Shown here: piece after piece, positions 1 to 6,845 of the stretch
Position numbering within the stretch: position 1 is the stretch's first letter
How the letters are laid out: every line of letters begins with the position of its first letter
Assembly (NCBI GenBank): GCA_029571985.1
Contig: JAKQVC010000160.1
Location: 1 to 36,863, forward strand
Reading direction: 5' to 3'
Origin: Bacteroidota bacterium
GTDB taxonomy: Bacteria; Bacteroidota; Bacteroidia; Chitinophagales; BACL12
Length of the DNA: 36,863 nucleotides
Notes under the pieces: model-generated
Database searches by the model: none
The model's input: the letters and a program-made list of their open reading frames with translations, nothing else
Told to the model about the DNA's origin: nothing
Translations under genes and position numbers: made by a program

Positions 1-1224
1 ATCGCTGGCGGCAGTTGTATTTGTGCCAAAGGTTCCACCAGTGAGGTTTGTGGTAACACCCGGCCAGAGTGCAGCGCCACTAAATTTTACAACACCGCCT
101 GATCCTCCACCACCCGGACCTGTGCATTGAGGTGCGCCAACGTCACCACCTTTTCCGCCCTGTGCCACAATCGTTAGATTAGAAACAGTCGGTGATACTA
201 GTACAATCATACCTCCAGCACCACCGCCGCCGGCTCCATCGCCCCAGGCCAGGTCGCTGACGGTCTGACCATTACTGATGATGCTATGACCGTCGCCAAT
301 AATTTGGTTAGCCGTAATAATGACCAGACCACCTCCATCTCCACCGCTTGTGCCGTTTGTGTTATTACCATGCCCTGCACCACCGCCACCGCCTAAAAAT
401 AATTTGTCAGACACCATGGTCATATCCAGCGCGATTGCGGGTAATCCCTGACTGCCCGGACAGGAGAAAAAAGATTCATCATTTTCTCCGCCACTTCCAC
501 CGGCACTTCCCAGGCTTCCTCCGCCTGCTCCTCCATTGTGGTCGTTACCGCCACCACCGCCGTTTACAGCTTTTCCTCTGCAGGCCAGAAAGTTCGCGGC
601 CAATTTTACAATACCCTCTCCCTTCGCACCGCCTTTTCCGCCCAATGTATCAGAATAATATAAGCTCGTTCCCGTTCCTGTCGGGCAACTCGCTGGATAA
701 TTGCCGGCATGTCCTCCCCTGAATCCTTTTCCACTTACATCAATATCCGCAGCAAAGGTGAGCATATCTGCTTCGAGTGCCAGAATGCCTCCGGTTGTGC
801 CATTCCAGTCCGCAGCACTTAAAGTACCAGTAATAACGGCGTCGTCATACACCGGAATACGCACTAATTGCAAAGAAGCCCCATTGGCATAGGAACGCGT
901 AATGCCATTTTCAAATGAAATTATTGACCCACTAACCGTGCTGATGGTAGCCACCTCATAATTTCCTGCCTGATTATAATTGATGATATTTCCAAAATTC
1001 GCTGTGTTAGTCAGGTTGATTTCGGCGCCCTGCATTTGTATGAGTAATACCCGGTCGCCTACGCTAAAACCCGCTGCAGATTGGGTGTACACCAGATTAG
1101 CACAGGTGTTTACGGAATCAACCACTGTATAAGTATTGATTACACCGCTAATATTCACCTGTGCAGAAAGCGGTAAATACAGAACCGAACAAATCAATAA
1201 AAACAAATATTTTCGCATAGACAT
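1..1224 (-). CDS. Large glycine-rich secreted protein, 3' part outside window
   Basis: The frame is open from the ATG at 1224 to the left edge of the window (408 codons, no stop), so only the N-terminal part is seen. It starts MSMRKYLFLLICSVLYLPLS with cleavage likely after SAQ, a typical Sec signal peptide. An alternative ATG lies at 1218 (MRKYL). After about 130 residues of a beta-rich region (YTQSAAGFSVGDRVLLIQMQ) the protein becomes very glycine-rich, with runs such as GGGGGAGHGN and GGGGAGG alternating with short hydrophobic strands (VIITANQI, MIVLVSPTVS). This architecture occurs in large Bacteroidota surface proteins that end in a gliding-motility or T9SS sorting domain; that end is not visible here. 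A TAATTTTG -7 box lies at 1255-1248 on the same strand. Function is unknown. Confidence 0.8.
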   Translation of the reverse strand, partial: MSMRKYLFLLICSVLYLPLSAQVNISGVINTYTVVDSVNTCANLVYTQSAAGFSVGDRVLLIQMQGAEINLTNTANFGNIINYNQAGNYEVATISTVSGSIISFENGITRSYANGASLQLVRIPVYDDAVITGTLSAADWNGTTGGILALEADMLTFAADIDVSGKGFRGGHAGNYPASCPTGTGTSLYYSDTLGGKGGAKGEGIVKLAANFLACRGKAVNGGGGGNDHNGGAGGGSLGSAGGSGGENDESFFSCPGSQGLPAIALDMTMVSDKLFLGGGGGAGHGNNTNGTSGGDGGGLVIITANQIIGDGHSIISNGQTVSDLAWGDGAGGGGAGGMIVLVSPTVSNLTIVAQGGKGGDVGAPQCTGPGGGGSGGVVKFSGAALWPGVTTNLTGGTFGTNTTAASD

Positions 1225-1247
1225 TGTGTGTGAATGATAAAACTACG

Positions 1248-1255
1248 CAAAATTA
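1248..1255 (-). promoter_or_regulatory. Candidate -7 box (TAATTTTG) of the glycine-rich protein gene
   Basis: On the minus strand this reads TAATTTTG, a match to the Bacteroidota -7 consensus TAnnTTTG, 24 bases before the ATG at 1224. No clear TTG -33 element is seen at the expected distance. It lies inside the longest possible reading frame of the divergent peptidase gene, which argues for the peptidase starting at 1264 or later. Confidence 0.35.
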
Positions 1256-1263
1256 CATCTACC

Positions 1264-2325
1264 ATGAAAAGTATTGGCATGTCCATTTCATTTAAAGGCG
1301 CTGTTGCCTTTTTATTCATTCTTTCCGCAAACGGTTTGTATGCGCAAACTTTTCCGGTGGATAGTATTTTTTCCATCATTCGGACAAATCATGTGGAGGC
1401 GCCAAATGCGGATTGGAATCATTTAGCTAAACTGACTGAAGAAACGCTTTCGAACGCCACGTCCAAACAAGATTCCATAATGGCCGTGGTAGATATTTTC
1501 GCAGAATTAAATGATGTGCACAGTACTATTACTGTTGATGGACAAACGTATGGTTTTTATAATCCGGTATCTGATTCTGTGTATGCGCTCATAGCACCCA
1601 TGTTATCGCTGTCACAAACACAGCAGGGTGTAGTATTTGATACGCTATTGGCAGATAATATAGCTTATCTGAGGATACCATCTATTATGGCTTGGGGGGA
1701 TGATGCAATAAACTCCTATGCACTGCAGGTTCAACAAACCTTATGTACCACTTTAGATGCTGACCCCGATGCCCTTATCATTGATTTGCGATTAAATACC
1801 GGCGGAAATATGTATCCTATGCTGGCCGGTTTGTGGCCGATTTTGGGTGATGAAACTGTTTTATATACGATGTTTCCGAATGGTGAACCACAATTTATCT
1901 GGTTCTTAAAAAAGGGAAACTTATATGCGAGAGACGGCGTGCAAACTTCGTTTCAGAATCAGATTACCAACGTAGAACCTGCGTGTAAAAAGGCAAATCA
2001 ATCCATTAAAGTGTATGTGCTTGTAGGACCTTTAACAGCTAGTTCTGGTCAGGCAACGGCGGTGGCGCTTATGGGCAGGCCAAATACCCTTTTTATTGGA
2101 GAGCCTACAGCAGACGGTTATATAACAGCCAATAATTATTATCCTATCGGAGAGCACATTCAGCTGAATTTATCCAGTGCATATATAGCTGATCGAAATA
2201 AAGTGGCATATCCACGCATATTTTTGCCCCAGGTATATGTATTAGGTGGAGATAATTTTCTGCATCTATCGCAGGATCTGAAAGTGCAGATGAGTAAGAT
2301 GATGTTCAATATGAAAAACAAGTAA
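1264..2325 (+). CDS. S41-family (C-terminal-processing-like) peptidase, secreted
   Basis: A serine peptidase of family S41 (tail-specific protease fold). Numbered from the ATG at 1264, residues 1-28 form a signal peptide ending LYAQ. A fold-typical IIDLRLNTGG strand-turn lies at 172-181, and the nucleophile region LTASSGQATAVAL begins at 257, with S261 the probable catalytic serine. IGEPTADG at 278-285 is also typical of the family. There is no PDZ domain between the N-terminal helical region and the protease core, so it resembles the short peptidases annotated as 'S41 family' rather than CtpA. An earlier ATG at 1234 is possible but leaves only 9 bases to the divergent gene; the ATG at 1279 also gives a good signal peptide. 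The substrate is not predictable. It is probably monocistronic. Confidence 0.85.
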   Translation: MKSIGMSISFKGAVAFLFILSANGLYAQTFPVDSIFSIIRTNHVEAPNADWNHLAKLTEETLSNATSKQDSIMAVVDIFAELNDVHSTITVDGQTYGFYNPVSDSVYALIAPMLSLSQTQQGVVFDTLLADNIAYLRIPSIMAWGDDAINSYALQVQQTLCTTLDADPDALIIDLRLNTGGNMYPMLAGLWPILGDETVLYTMFPNGEPQFIWFLKKGNLYARDGVQTSFQNQITNVEPACKKANQSIKVYVLVGPLTASSGQATAVALMGRPNTLFIGEPTADGYITANNYYPIGEHIQLNLSSAYIADRNKVAYPRIFLPQVYVLGGDNFLHLSQDLKVQMSKMMFNMKNK

Positions 2326-2461
2326 GATTTAATGCAAATCAACAATAGATTGTATCGGATCAGATGTGTTGCACAGATTCGTCATGTATTGCCATATAGT
2401 AAACAGGCCACAAACAATGCTCTAATCGCTGAATTAATGTAATTTCACCCAAAATTTAGGT

Positions 2462-3649
2462 ATGTATACCATTCAGGACCGTCTTCAAAAAGAAATTCAG
2501 GATATTCAAACATCCGGATTGTTTAAAAACGAACGTATTATTACTTCTCCTCAGGGTGCTGATATTGAGTTAGCAGATGGCAGCCGGGTTATAAATTTTT
2601 GTGCAAATAATTATCTTGGATTAAGCTCGCATCCGAAGGTAATTGAGGCGGCAAAAAAAGCAATTGACAGCCATGGTTATGGCATGAGTAGTGTTCGTTT
2701 TATTTGCGGAACGCAAGACATACATAAAACACTAGAGCAAAAAATATCCACCTTTTTAGGAACAGAGGATACAATTTTATATGCAGCGGCGTTCGACGCT
2801 AATGGGGGCGTTTTTGAACCCCTATTTGGGGAAGAGGATGCCATTATTTCTGATGCACTGAATCACGCGTCGATAATTGATGGTGTAAGATTATGTAAAG
2901 CAGTCAGATATCGGTATAACCATAACGATATGGCTGATTTGGAAGTGCAATTGCAGGCTGCTCAAGCACAGCGCAGTCGCATCATTGTAACCGACGGAGC
3001 CTTTAGTATGGACGGTACCATTGCCCAATTAGATCAAATTGTTGCACTGGCTGAAAAGTATCAGGCTTTAATTATGATTGATGAATGTCACGCTTCCGGT
3101 TTTTTAGGAAAAACAGGCCGTGGCACGCACGAATATCGCGGCGTAATGGGAAAAATTGATATTATAACCGGCACGCTGGGAAAAGCCTTAGGTGGCGCAA
3201 GTGGTGGATTTACTTCCGGTAGAAAAGAAATCATCGAATTATTACGTCAACGTTCCCGTCCGTATTTATTCAGTAATACATTGGCTCCAAGCATAACAGG
3301 CGCATCTATAGCGGTGTTGGATTTATTAAGTGAAACAACAGAATTGCGCGATAAACTGGAAGCCAACACGAAGTATTTCCGAACAAAAATGACCGAGGCA
3401 GGATTTGATATCAAACCCGGAGAGCATCCGATAGTGCCCATCATGTTATATGATGCCGTATTAAGTCAAACCATGGCCGCACAATTATTAGCAGAAGGTA
3501 TTTATGTAATCGGATTTTATTATCCGGTAGTTCCGAAAGGACAAGCGCGAATTCGCGTTCAAATTTCTGCAGCTCATGATCAGCATCATTTGGACAAAGC
3601 GATTGCAGCCTTCATCAAAGTAGGTAAAAATCTATCCGTCATCAAGTAA
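2462..3649 (+). CDS. kbl: Glycine C-acetyltransferase (2-amino-3-ketobutyrate CoA ligase)
   Basis: A PLP-dependent alpha-oxoamine synthase, 395 residues, the usual KBL length. It makes glycine and acetyl-CoA from 2-amino-3-oxobutyrate and CoA, the second step of threonine breakdown through threonine dehydrogenase. Visible family features are the N-terminal [14 protein letters not shown] at 45-58, [13 protein letters not shown] at 76-88, the PLP-contacting [15 protein letters not shown] at 207-221 and the Schiff-base lysine K241 in [14 protein letters not shown]. The C-terminal [19 protein letters not shown] matches KBL better than 8-amino-7-oxononanoate synthase or ALA synthase. No threonine dehydrogenase gene is adjacent. 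The gene stands alone, 136 bases after the peptidase gene and followed by the repeat region. Confidence 0.93.
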   Translation: MYTIQDRLQKEIQDIQTSGLFKNERIITSPQGADIELADGSRVINFCANNYLGLSSHPKVIEAAKKAIDSHGYGMSSVRFICGTQDIHKTLEQKISTFLGTEDTILYAAAFDANGGVFEPLFGEEDAIISDALNHASIIDGVRLCKAVRYRYNHNDMADLEVQLQAAQAQRSRIIVTDGAFSMDGTIAQLDQIVALAEKYQALIMIDECHASGFLGKTGRGTHEYRGVMGKIDIITGTLGKALGGASGGFTSGRKEIIELLRQRSRPYLFSNTLAPSITGASIAVLDLLSETTELRDKLEANTKYFRTKMTEAGFDIKPGEHPIVPIMLYDAVLSQTMAAQLLAEGIYVIGFYYPVVPKGQARIRVQISAAHDQHHLDKAIAAFIKVGKNLSVIK

Positions 3650-3795
3650 TCCCATTTCAAGAGTAACCCTTTCGCCACAATCTAACGCATGCATTTCAAC
3701 CATGCGCAAACACTTTATTCCTCTCATAGTGAGGAGTGATTCTGCCATACCCATAATCGCTCACCCCACGTTTCTAACCAGGGTCACCGACCCGG

Positions 3796-3897
3796 CCCAC
3801 CGTGCTCACGAAGGTCTCTGACCCGAAGTGCGCCAAGCCCAACCGAAGCAAAAAGTACATCACCACAACGAATTCCTACCAGTGGGTCTCCGACCCG
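3796..3897 (+). repeat. 102-bp repeat, copy 1
   Basis: Begins CCCACCGTGCTCACG and ends CTCCGACCCG. It differs from copy 2 at seven positions by eye. It holds two hairpins, one near its start (3812-3824, outer pair lost) and one at its end (3884-3896), about 60 bases apart. Copy 2 follows directly after one base. Confidence 0.85.
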
Positions 3898-3898
3898 C

Positions 3899-4000
3899 CC
3901 CACCGTGCTCACGAGGGTCTCTGACCCGAAGTGCGCCAAGCTCAACCGAAGCAAAAGGAACATCACCACAACGAATTCGTACCAGCGGGTCTCCGACCCA
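3899..4000 (+). repeat. 102-bp repeat, copy 2
   Basis: Same length as copies 1 and 3. It differs from copy 3 at five positions, four of them just before the terminal hairpin. Hairpins lie at 3915-3927 and 3987-3999. The 125 bases after it (4001-4125) hold degenerate hairpin units without the internal segment. Confidence 0.85.
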
Positions 4001-4125
4001 CAAAATCGCGCTCACGCGGGTCGCCCACCCGTACAACATTCCTCAATAGAATCAAAAACTCACCTCACCGCGCTCACGCGGGTCTCTTACCCAAACTTCT
4101 TTGCTCACGAGGATCTCCGACCCGA

Positions 4126-4227
4126 CCCACCGTGCTCACGAGGGTCTCTGACCCGAAGTGCGCCAAGCTCAACCGAAGCAAAAGGAACATCGCCACAACG
4201 AATTCCCACCCGTGGGTCTCCGACCCA
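4126..4227 (+). repeat. 102-bp repeat, copy 3
   Basis: Begins CCCACCGTGCTCACG and ends CTCCGACCCA, with hairpins at 4142-4154 and 4214-4226. It is the copy nearest the transposase gene and has the strongest terminal hairpin (7-bp stem if one flanking base is included). Confidence 0.85.
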
Positions 4228-4239
4228 CAAACAGCAACA

Positions 4240-4794
4240 TCATTTAATCCACTTCACCTCCGGCTCAAAATACCTATTAAAATGCACCACCTCCATAACA
4301 CCACGCAAACCCGTCATATAGAACCCGGCACTCGAATACAAATAATCCTCTGCACGCTCAACCATTTTCCATTTTTCCTGCAAAGGGTTACGATGTATAT
4401 AATCCAACTTTTGTATTAAAAACTCAGTGGAAAAAACCTCCTTCCAATGGTATCCATCTTCCCACACCTTATACGTTTGCCTTTTCCGATGATAAGCCAA
4501 AATCAACGCATTAACCGGATCTCGCAATATCAATGTATGCCTGACAGCAGCCGAAGCATACGTCTTCAAACTATGCATATATTTAATAAGTTTATCCCGA
4601 TTGCGAATACGCAAGAGTAAATGGATGTGATTCGGCATAATTACATAACCAATTAAATCAGCGTCATGCAAAGCATTACAATTTAAAATCGCATTGCATA
4701 AAATGTGTTTCACCTCATCCGTTTCAAAGTAGTGATGATGATGTTTACAGGTAGTAGTTACGAAGTAAACAGACTTTTGTTCATTAAAGGACAT
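4240..4794 (-). CDS. REP-associated tyrosine transposase (RAYT), Y1/IS200-like
   Basis: A 184-residue single-strand DNA transposase of the Y1 (HUH) family. The HUH pair is seen in VIMPNHIHLLL (H56 and H58). The catalytic tyrosine is probably Y132 in LDYIHRNPLQEKW, and VWEDGYHWKEVFS just before it matches the region before the catalytic helix in RAYTs. The N-terminus YFVTTTCKHHHHYF is the first beta strand of the fold. All key residues are present, so it looks intact. RAYTs are usually domesticated single-copy enzymes that act on REP hairpins; here a hairpin array begins 11 bases past the stop codon. No IS-type ends or target duplication around the gene were recognised. A perfect 11-bp inverted repeat lies 30 bases upstream of the start. 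Confidence 0.9.
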   Translation of the reverse strand: MSFNEQKSVYFVTTTCKHHHHYFETDEVKHILCNAILNCNALHDADLIGYVIMPNHIHLLLRIRNRDKLIKYMHSLKTYASAAVRHTLILRDPVNALILAYHRKRQTYKVWEDGYHWKEVFSTEFLIQKLDYIHRNPLQEKWKMVERAEDYLYSSAGFYMTGLRGVMEVVHFNRYFEPEVKWIK

Positions 4795-4824
4795 ACAAGA
4801 ATTTTACACTAAGCAAATTACTCT

Positions 4825-4851
4825 TCATGAAAAAAGCTAATTTTTTCATGA
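4825..4851. repeat. Perfect 11-bp inverted repeat upstream of the RAYT gene
   Basis: The arms are TCATGAAAAAA (4825-4835) and TTTTTTCATGA (4841-4851), with loop GCTAA. It lies between the 3' end of the flippase-like gene (4943) and the RAYT start (4794). It could be a weak terminator for the gene upstream on the minus strand, or a hairpin tied to the transposase. Its sequence is unlike the GGGTC hairpins on the other side of the gene. Confidence 0.6.
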
Positions 4852-4942
4852 CTTTGTAAGCGCTTAGAGTATTTTTTAATTCCAGATTATATACACGACG
4901 GATATCGTATATCAATTGATAGACAGGAAGACACTCAGAAAG

Positions 4943-6043
4943 TTAAGTGTTATACTTTCGATTAATCCACCGCGGTAAAATTACAACACCTGCAAGCAGA
5001 TAAGGATAATAAGTAAGCAGACGCCAAACCAGCGCCATAGTTGCCACCAGGGCTGGGTCGGTGAAGTCGCACATCATTGCGCTGAAAGTAAGTTCGGCAA
5101 TACCTGCTCCACCTGGAGAAATTGGTAGGAGCATCAGCATCCAAATGGCAAACATGCGCGAAAGTATAACTGGAAAATCCGAAACACCTGGTTCAAAAAA
5201 TGCCAGTATAATCGTAAGTGGAATCATGAAAAACGCCAACCAGGTAATTGCGGTGGAACACAAGGCCTTCCACCAGAATCCTTTCGTTTTTGTTTTTAAT
5301 TCAGCGGATGTTAAAATCATGTCATCACCGGTTTGCAGTGCATCACTCTTCCATTTTTTAAGAAAGGGTAAGCTGAATAAGCCCGACAATAAACTTTTAA
5401 ACGCATGCGCATTAAAAAACAAACCATAAGCTAAAACTGCGATGATAATCAGAAACAGAAAGTACCCAAAGAAATAGATGGTTTGCATATTATGAAATAT
5501 ACCCATCATAGGCAGGTCGCTCTGACTTCTGCACATGGCGTCGTGAGCAAACATCGAAGTACCGCCTAGGGTAAGAAACAACAATCCGCCACCAATAGCC
5601 AGAAAAACCTGATCCAGGAAAATGGTAAGCATACTTGTTGCAGCGCTTTTACCTAAACTCAGGTTTTCCTTTTTCATAAACCAAATGGCAACTGCTGCAC
5701 CACCTACGGTGCTGGGGGTAACGGCCGACGAAAATTCCCATAAACTAATTACGTTGAATGACTGATACCAGCTGAGTTTTTTATCTGTAATCAGTCGCAG
5801 ACGATACATATATCCGATATGTCTGACAACCATGAGGAGGGCGCCCATGCTTATCCAGAACATGGATTTTCGTGCCCACTCAATTTTCTTGAGTGCATCC
5901 AGATCAAAAGAAGTATAAATCAGGTATCCGGAAATAGCTAAACTAACCGCAATAACCAGAATAATGCGGGAAAATGAAAACTGCTTCTTGATGTCCTGAT
6001 CCTGTGGGTCAGGATGTACTTCATTGAAATCGTTACTACTCAT
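4943..6043 (-). CDS. Flippase-like integral membrane protein (LPG synthase TM / UPF0104 family)
   Basis: A polytopic inner-membrane protein of 366 residues, with about eight hydrophobic segments after a charged N-terminus. The family signature is seen at PSTVGGAAVAIWF (110-122) and LLPISPGGAGIAELTF (305-320). The same fold forms the membrane domain of lysylphosphatidylglycerol synthase MprF; stand-alone members are called flippase-like domain proteins. No cytosolic synthase domain is present, so aminoacyl-lipid synthesis is not supported; lipid or polyprenyl-linked substrate movement is a family-based guess. Its start overlaps the end of scpA by 8 bases, which indicates one transcript and coupled translation. 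Confidence 0.85.
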   Translation of the reverse strand: MSSNDFNEVHPDPQDQDIKKQFSFSRIILVIAVSLAISGYLIYTSFDLDALKKIEWARKSMFWISMGALLMVVRHIGYMYRLRLITDKKLSWYQSFNVISLWEFSSAVTPSTVGGAAVAIWFMKKENLSLGKSAATSMLTIFLDQVFLAIGGGLLFLTLGGTSMFAHDAMCRSQSDLPMMGIFHNMQTIYFFGYFLFLIIIAVLAYGLFFNAHAFKSLLSGLFSLPFLKKWKSDALQTGDDMILTSAELKTKTKGFWWKALCSTAITWLAFFMIPLTIILAFFEPGVSDFPVILSRMFAIWMLMLLPISPGGAGIAELTFSAMMCDFTDPALVATMALVWRLLTYYPYLLAGVVILPRWINRKYNT

Positions 6044-6788
6044 TTTCTAAGTTCGAAGTTAACCAGAAATTGTTAACTCCTTCACCAACTAATAACGTAA
6101 CTTTTTGTGTTGCAATCAAATCAAGAATACTTAAGAAGCGGAATACGGCCTGATGCTTGTTTTTGCATGAGGTAAAAACTTCAGTGAAAGGAACGTTGAG
6201 CTTACCTTTTACATAAGCCAGCACACCGATACTTTCCTCCTCAATGCTATAGGTATACCGTTCAACCACGTGCTCAACCACTGTAGGCTGATTGTTGAAA
6301 CGGTCCATCACCTTTTGAAACACTTTCAGCAGCACAAACAGGTTTACGCTGCTGAGTTCCATTTCATTGCTGTGTTTCTTAGCCAGAATATCGTGCTCAA
6401 TTGGAATATTACCACGATGAATGCGTAACTGACGGTCGTCTTCCAACTCGGATAAATGACCAATCACTTCCTTATAGCGTTTGTATTCCAGTAGTCGGTC
6501 TACCAGTTCTTTACGCGGGTCAATTTCATTTCCAAATTCATCCAGCTCTTTTCTTGGCAGCAGCATTTTTGCTTTAATACGCATAAGCGTTGCAGCTACC
6601 AGGATGAATTCACTTGCCACTTCGATGTTCAATTGACTCATCGAGTGAATATAGTTTAGGAAGTCTTTAGTGATTTTAGAAATAGGAATGTCATGAATAT
6701 CTAATTCATCACGTTCAATAAAAAACAATAACAGATCAAATGGTCCTTCGAACTGTGGAAGTTTAATTTCAAATGTTTCCTGTTGCAT
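6036..6788 (-). CDS. scpA: Segregation and condensation protein A
   Basis: The kleisin subunit that links the SMC ATPase arms in bacterial chromosome condensation, normally working with ScpB. It is 250 residues long, the usual length. The N-terminal signature FEIKLPQFEGPFDLLLFFIE (6-25) is diagnostic, followed by ELDIHDIPISKITKDFLNYI and the helical segment SEFILVAATLMRIKAKMLLP at 60-79. The C-terminal winged-helix part contains AVFRFLSILDLIATQKV. No scpB is seen in the window. It sits 57 bases after recQ and overlaps the flippase-like gene, all on the same strand. Confidence 0.95.
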   Translation of the reverse strand: MQQETFEIKLPQFEGPFDLLLFFIERDELDIHDIPISKITKDFLNYIHSMSQLNIEVASEFILVAATLMRIKAKMLLPRKELDEFGNEIDPRKELVDRLLEYKRYKEVIGHLSELEDDRQLRIHRGNIPIEHDILAKKHSNEMELSSVNLFVLLKVFQKVMDRFNNQPTVVEHVVERYTYSIEEESIGVLAYVKGKLNVPFTEVFTSCKNKHQAVFRFLSILDLIATQKVTLLVGEGVNNFWLTSNLENE

Positions 6789-6845
6789 GTGTCAATAACG
6801 TAAATATCTGTGCTGCAATCCAATTAACTGAAATAGGCCAATTGA

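Larger units (their letters stand above)
3781..4228. repeat. REP-like hairpin array beside a RAYT gene
   Basis: This fills most of the only gene-free stretch over 300 bases (3650-4239). About ten copies of a short hairpin GGGTC-N3-GACCC occur: exact at 3781-3793, 3884-3896, 3915-3927, 3987-3999, 4142-4154 and 4214-4226, and with one or two changes at 3812-3824, 4018-4030, 4080-4092 and 4111-4123. Six of them are preceded by GCTCACG (at 3804, 3907, 4010, 4072, 4103 and 4134). The last hairpin extends to a 7-bp stem, GTGGGTC-TCC-GACCCAC, at 4212-4228. Three higher-order 102-bp copies are listed separately. The array ends 11 bases from the stop codon of the transposase gene, the arrangement known for REP sequences and their cognate RAYT enzymes. 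Frames open through the array only mirror its periodicity and are not genes. Confidence 0.85.

Noticed and set aside
348-722. Antisense frame in the glycine-rich gene
   Set aside because: The translation is low-complexity and histidine/arginine-rich, as expected opposite glycine-rich coding sequence. The minus-strand frame has a signal peptide and runs unbroken to the window edge.
3686-3706. Terminator for kbl (CGCATG / CATGCG inverted repeat)
   Set aside because: The stem has only six pairs with a 9-base loop and no T run follows.
3781-4228. CRISPR array
   Set aside because: Repeats are palindromes of 13 bases or 102-bp duplications, spacing is uneven, the sequences between repeats are themselves repeated, and there are no cas genes.
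3828-4419. Open frames through the repeat region (for example 3828-4049, 3905-4321, 3931-4419)
   Set aside because: They are open because the 102-bp unit is a multiple of three and GC-rich. The translations are proline/arginine-rich and repetitive, without start signals or family features, and one runs antisense into the RAYT gene.
4943-6043. Lysylphosphatidylglycerol synthase MprF
   Set aside because: Only the membrane domain is present; the cytosolic aminoacyl-transfer domain is missing.
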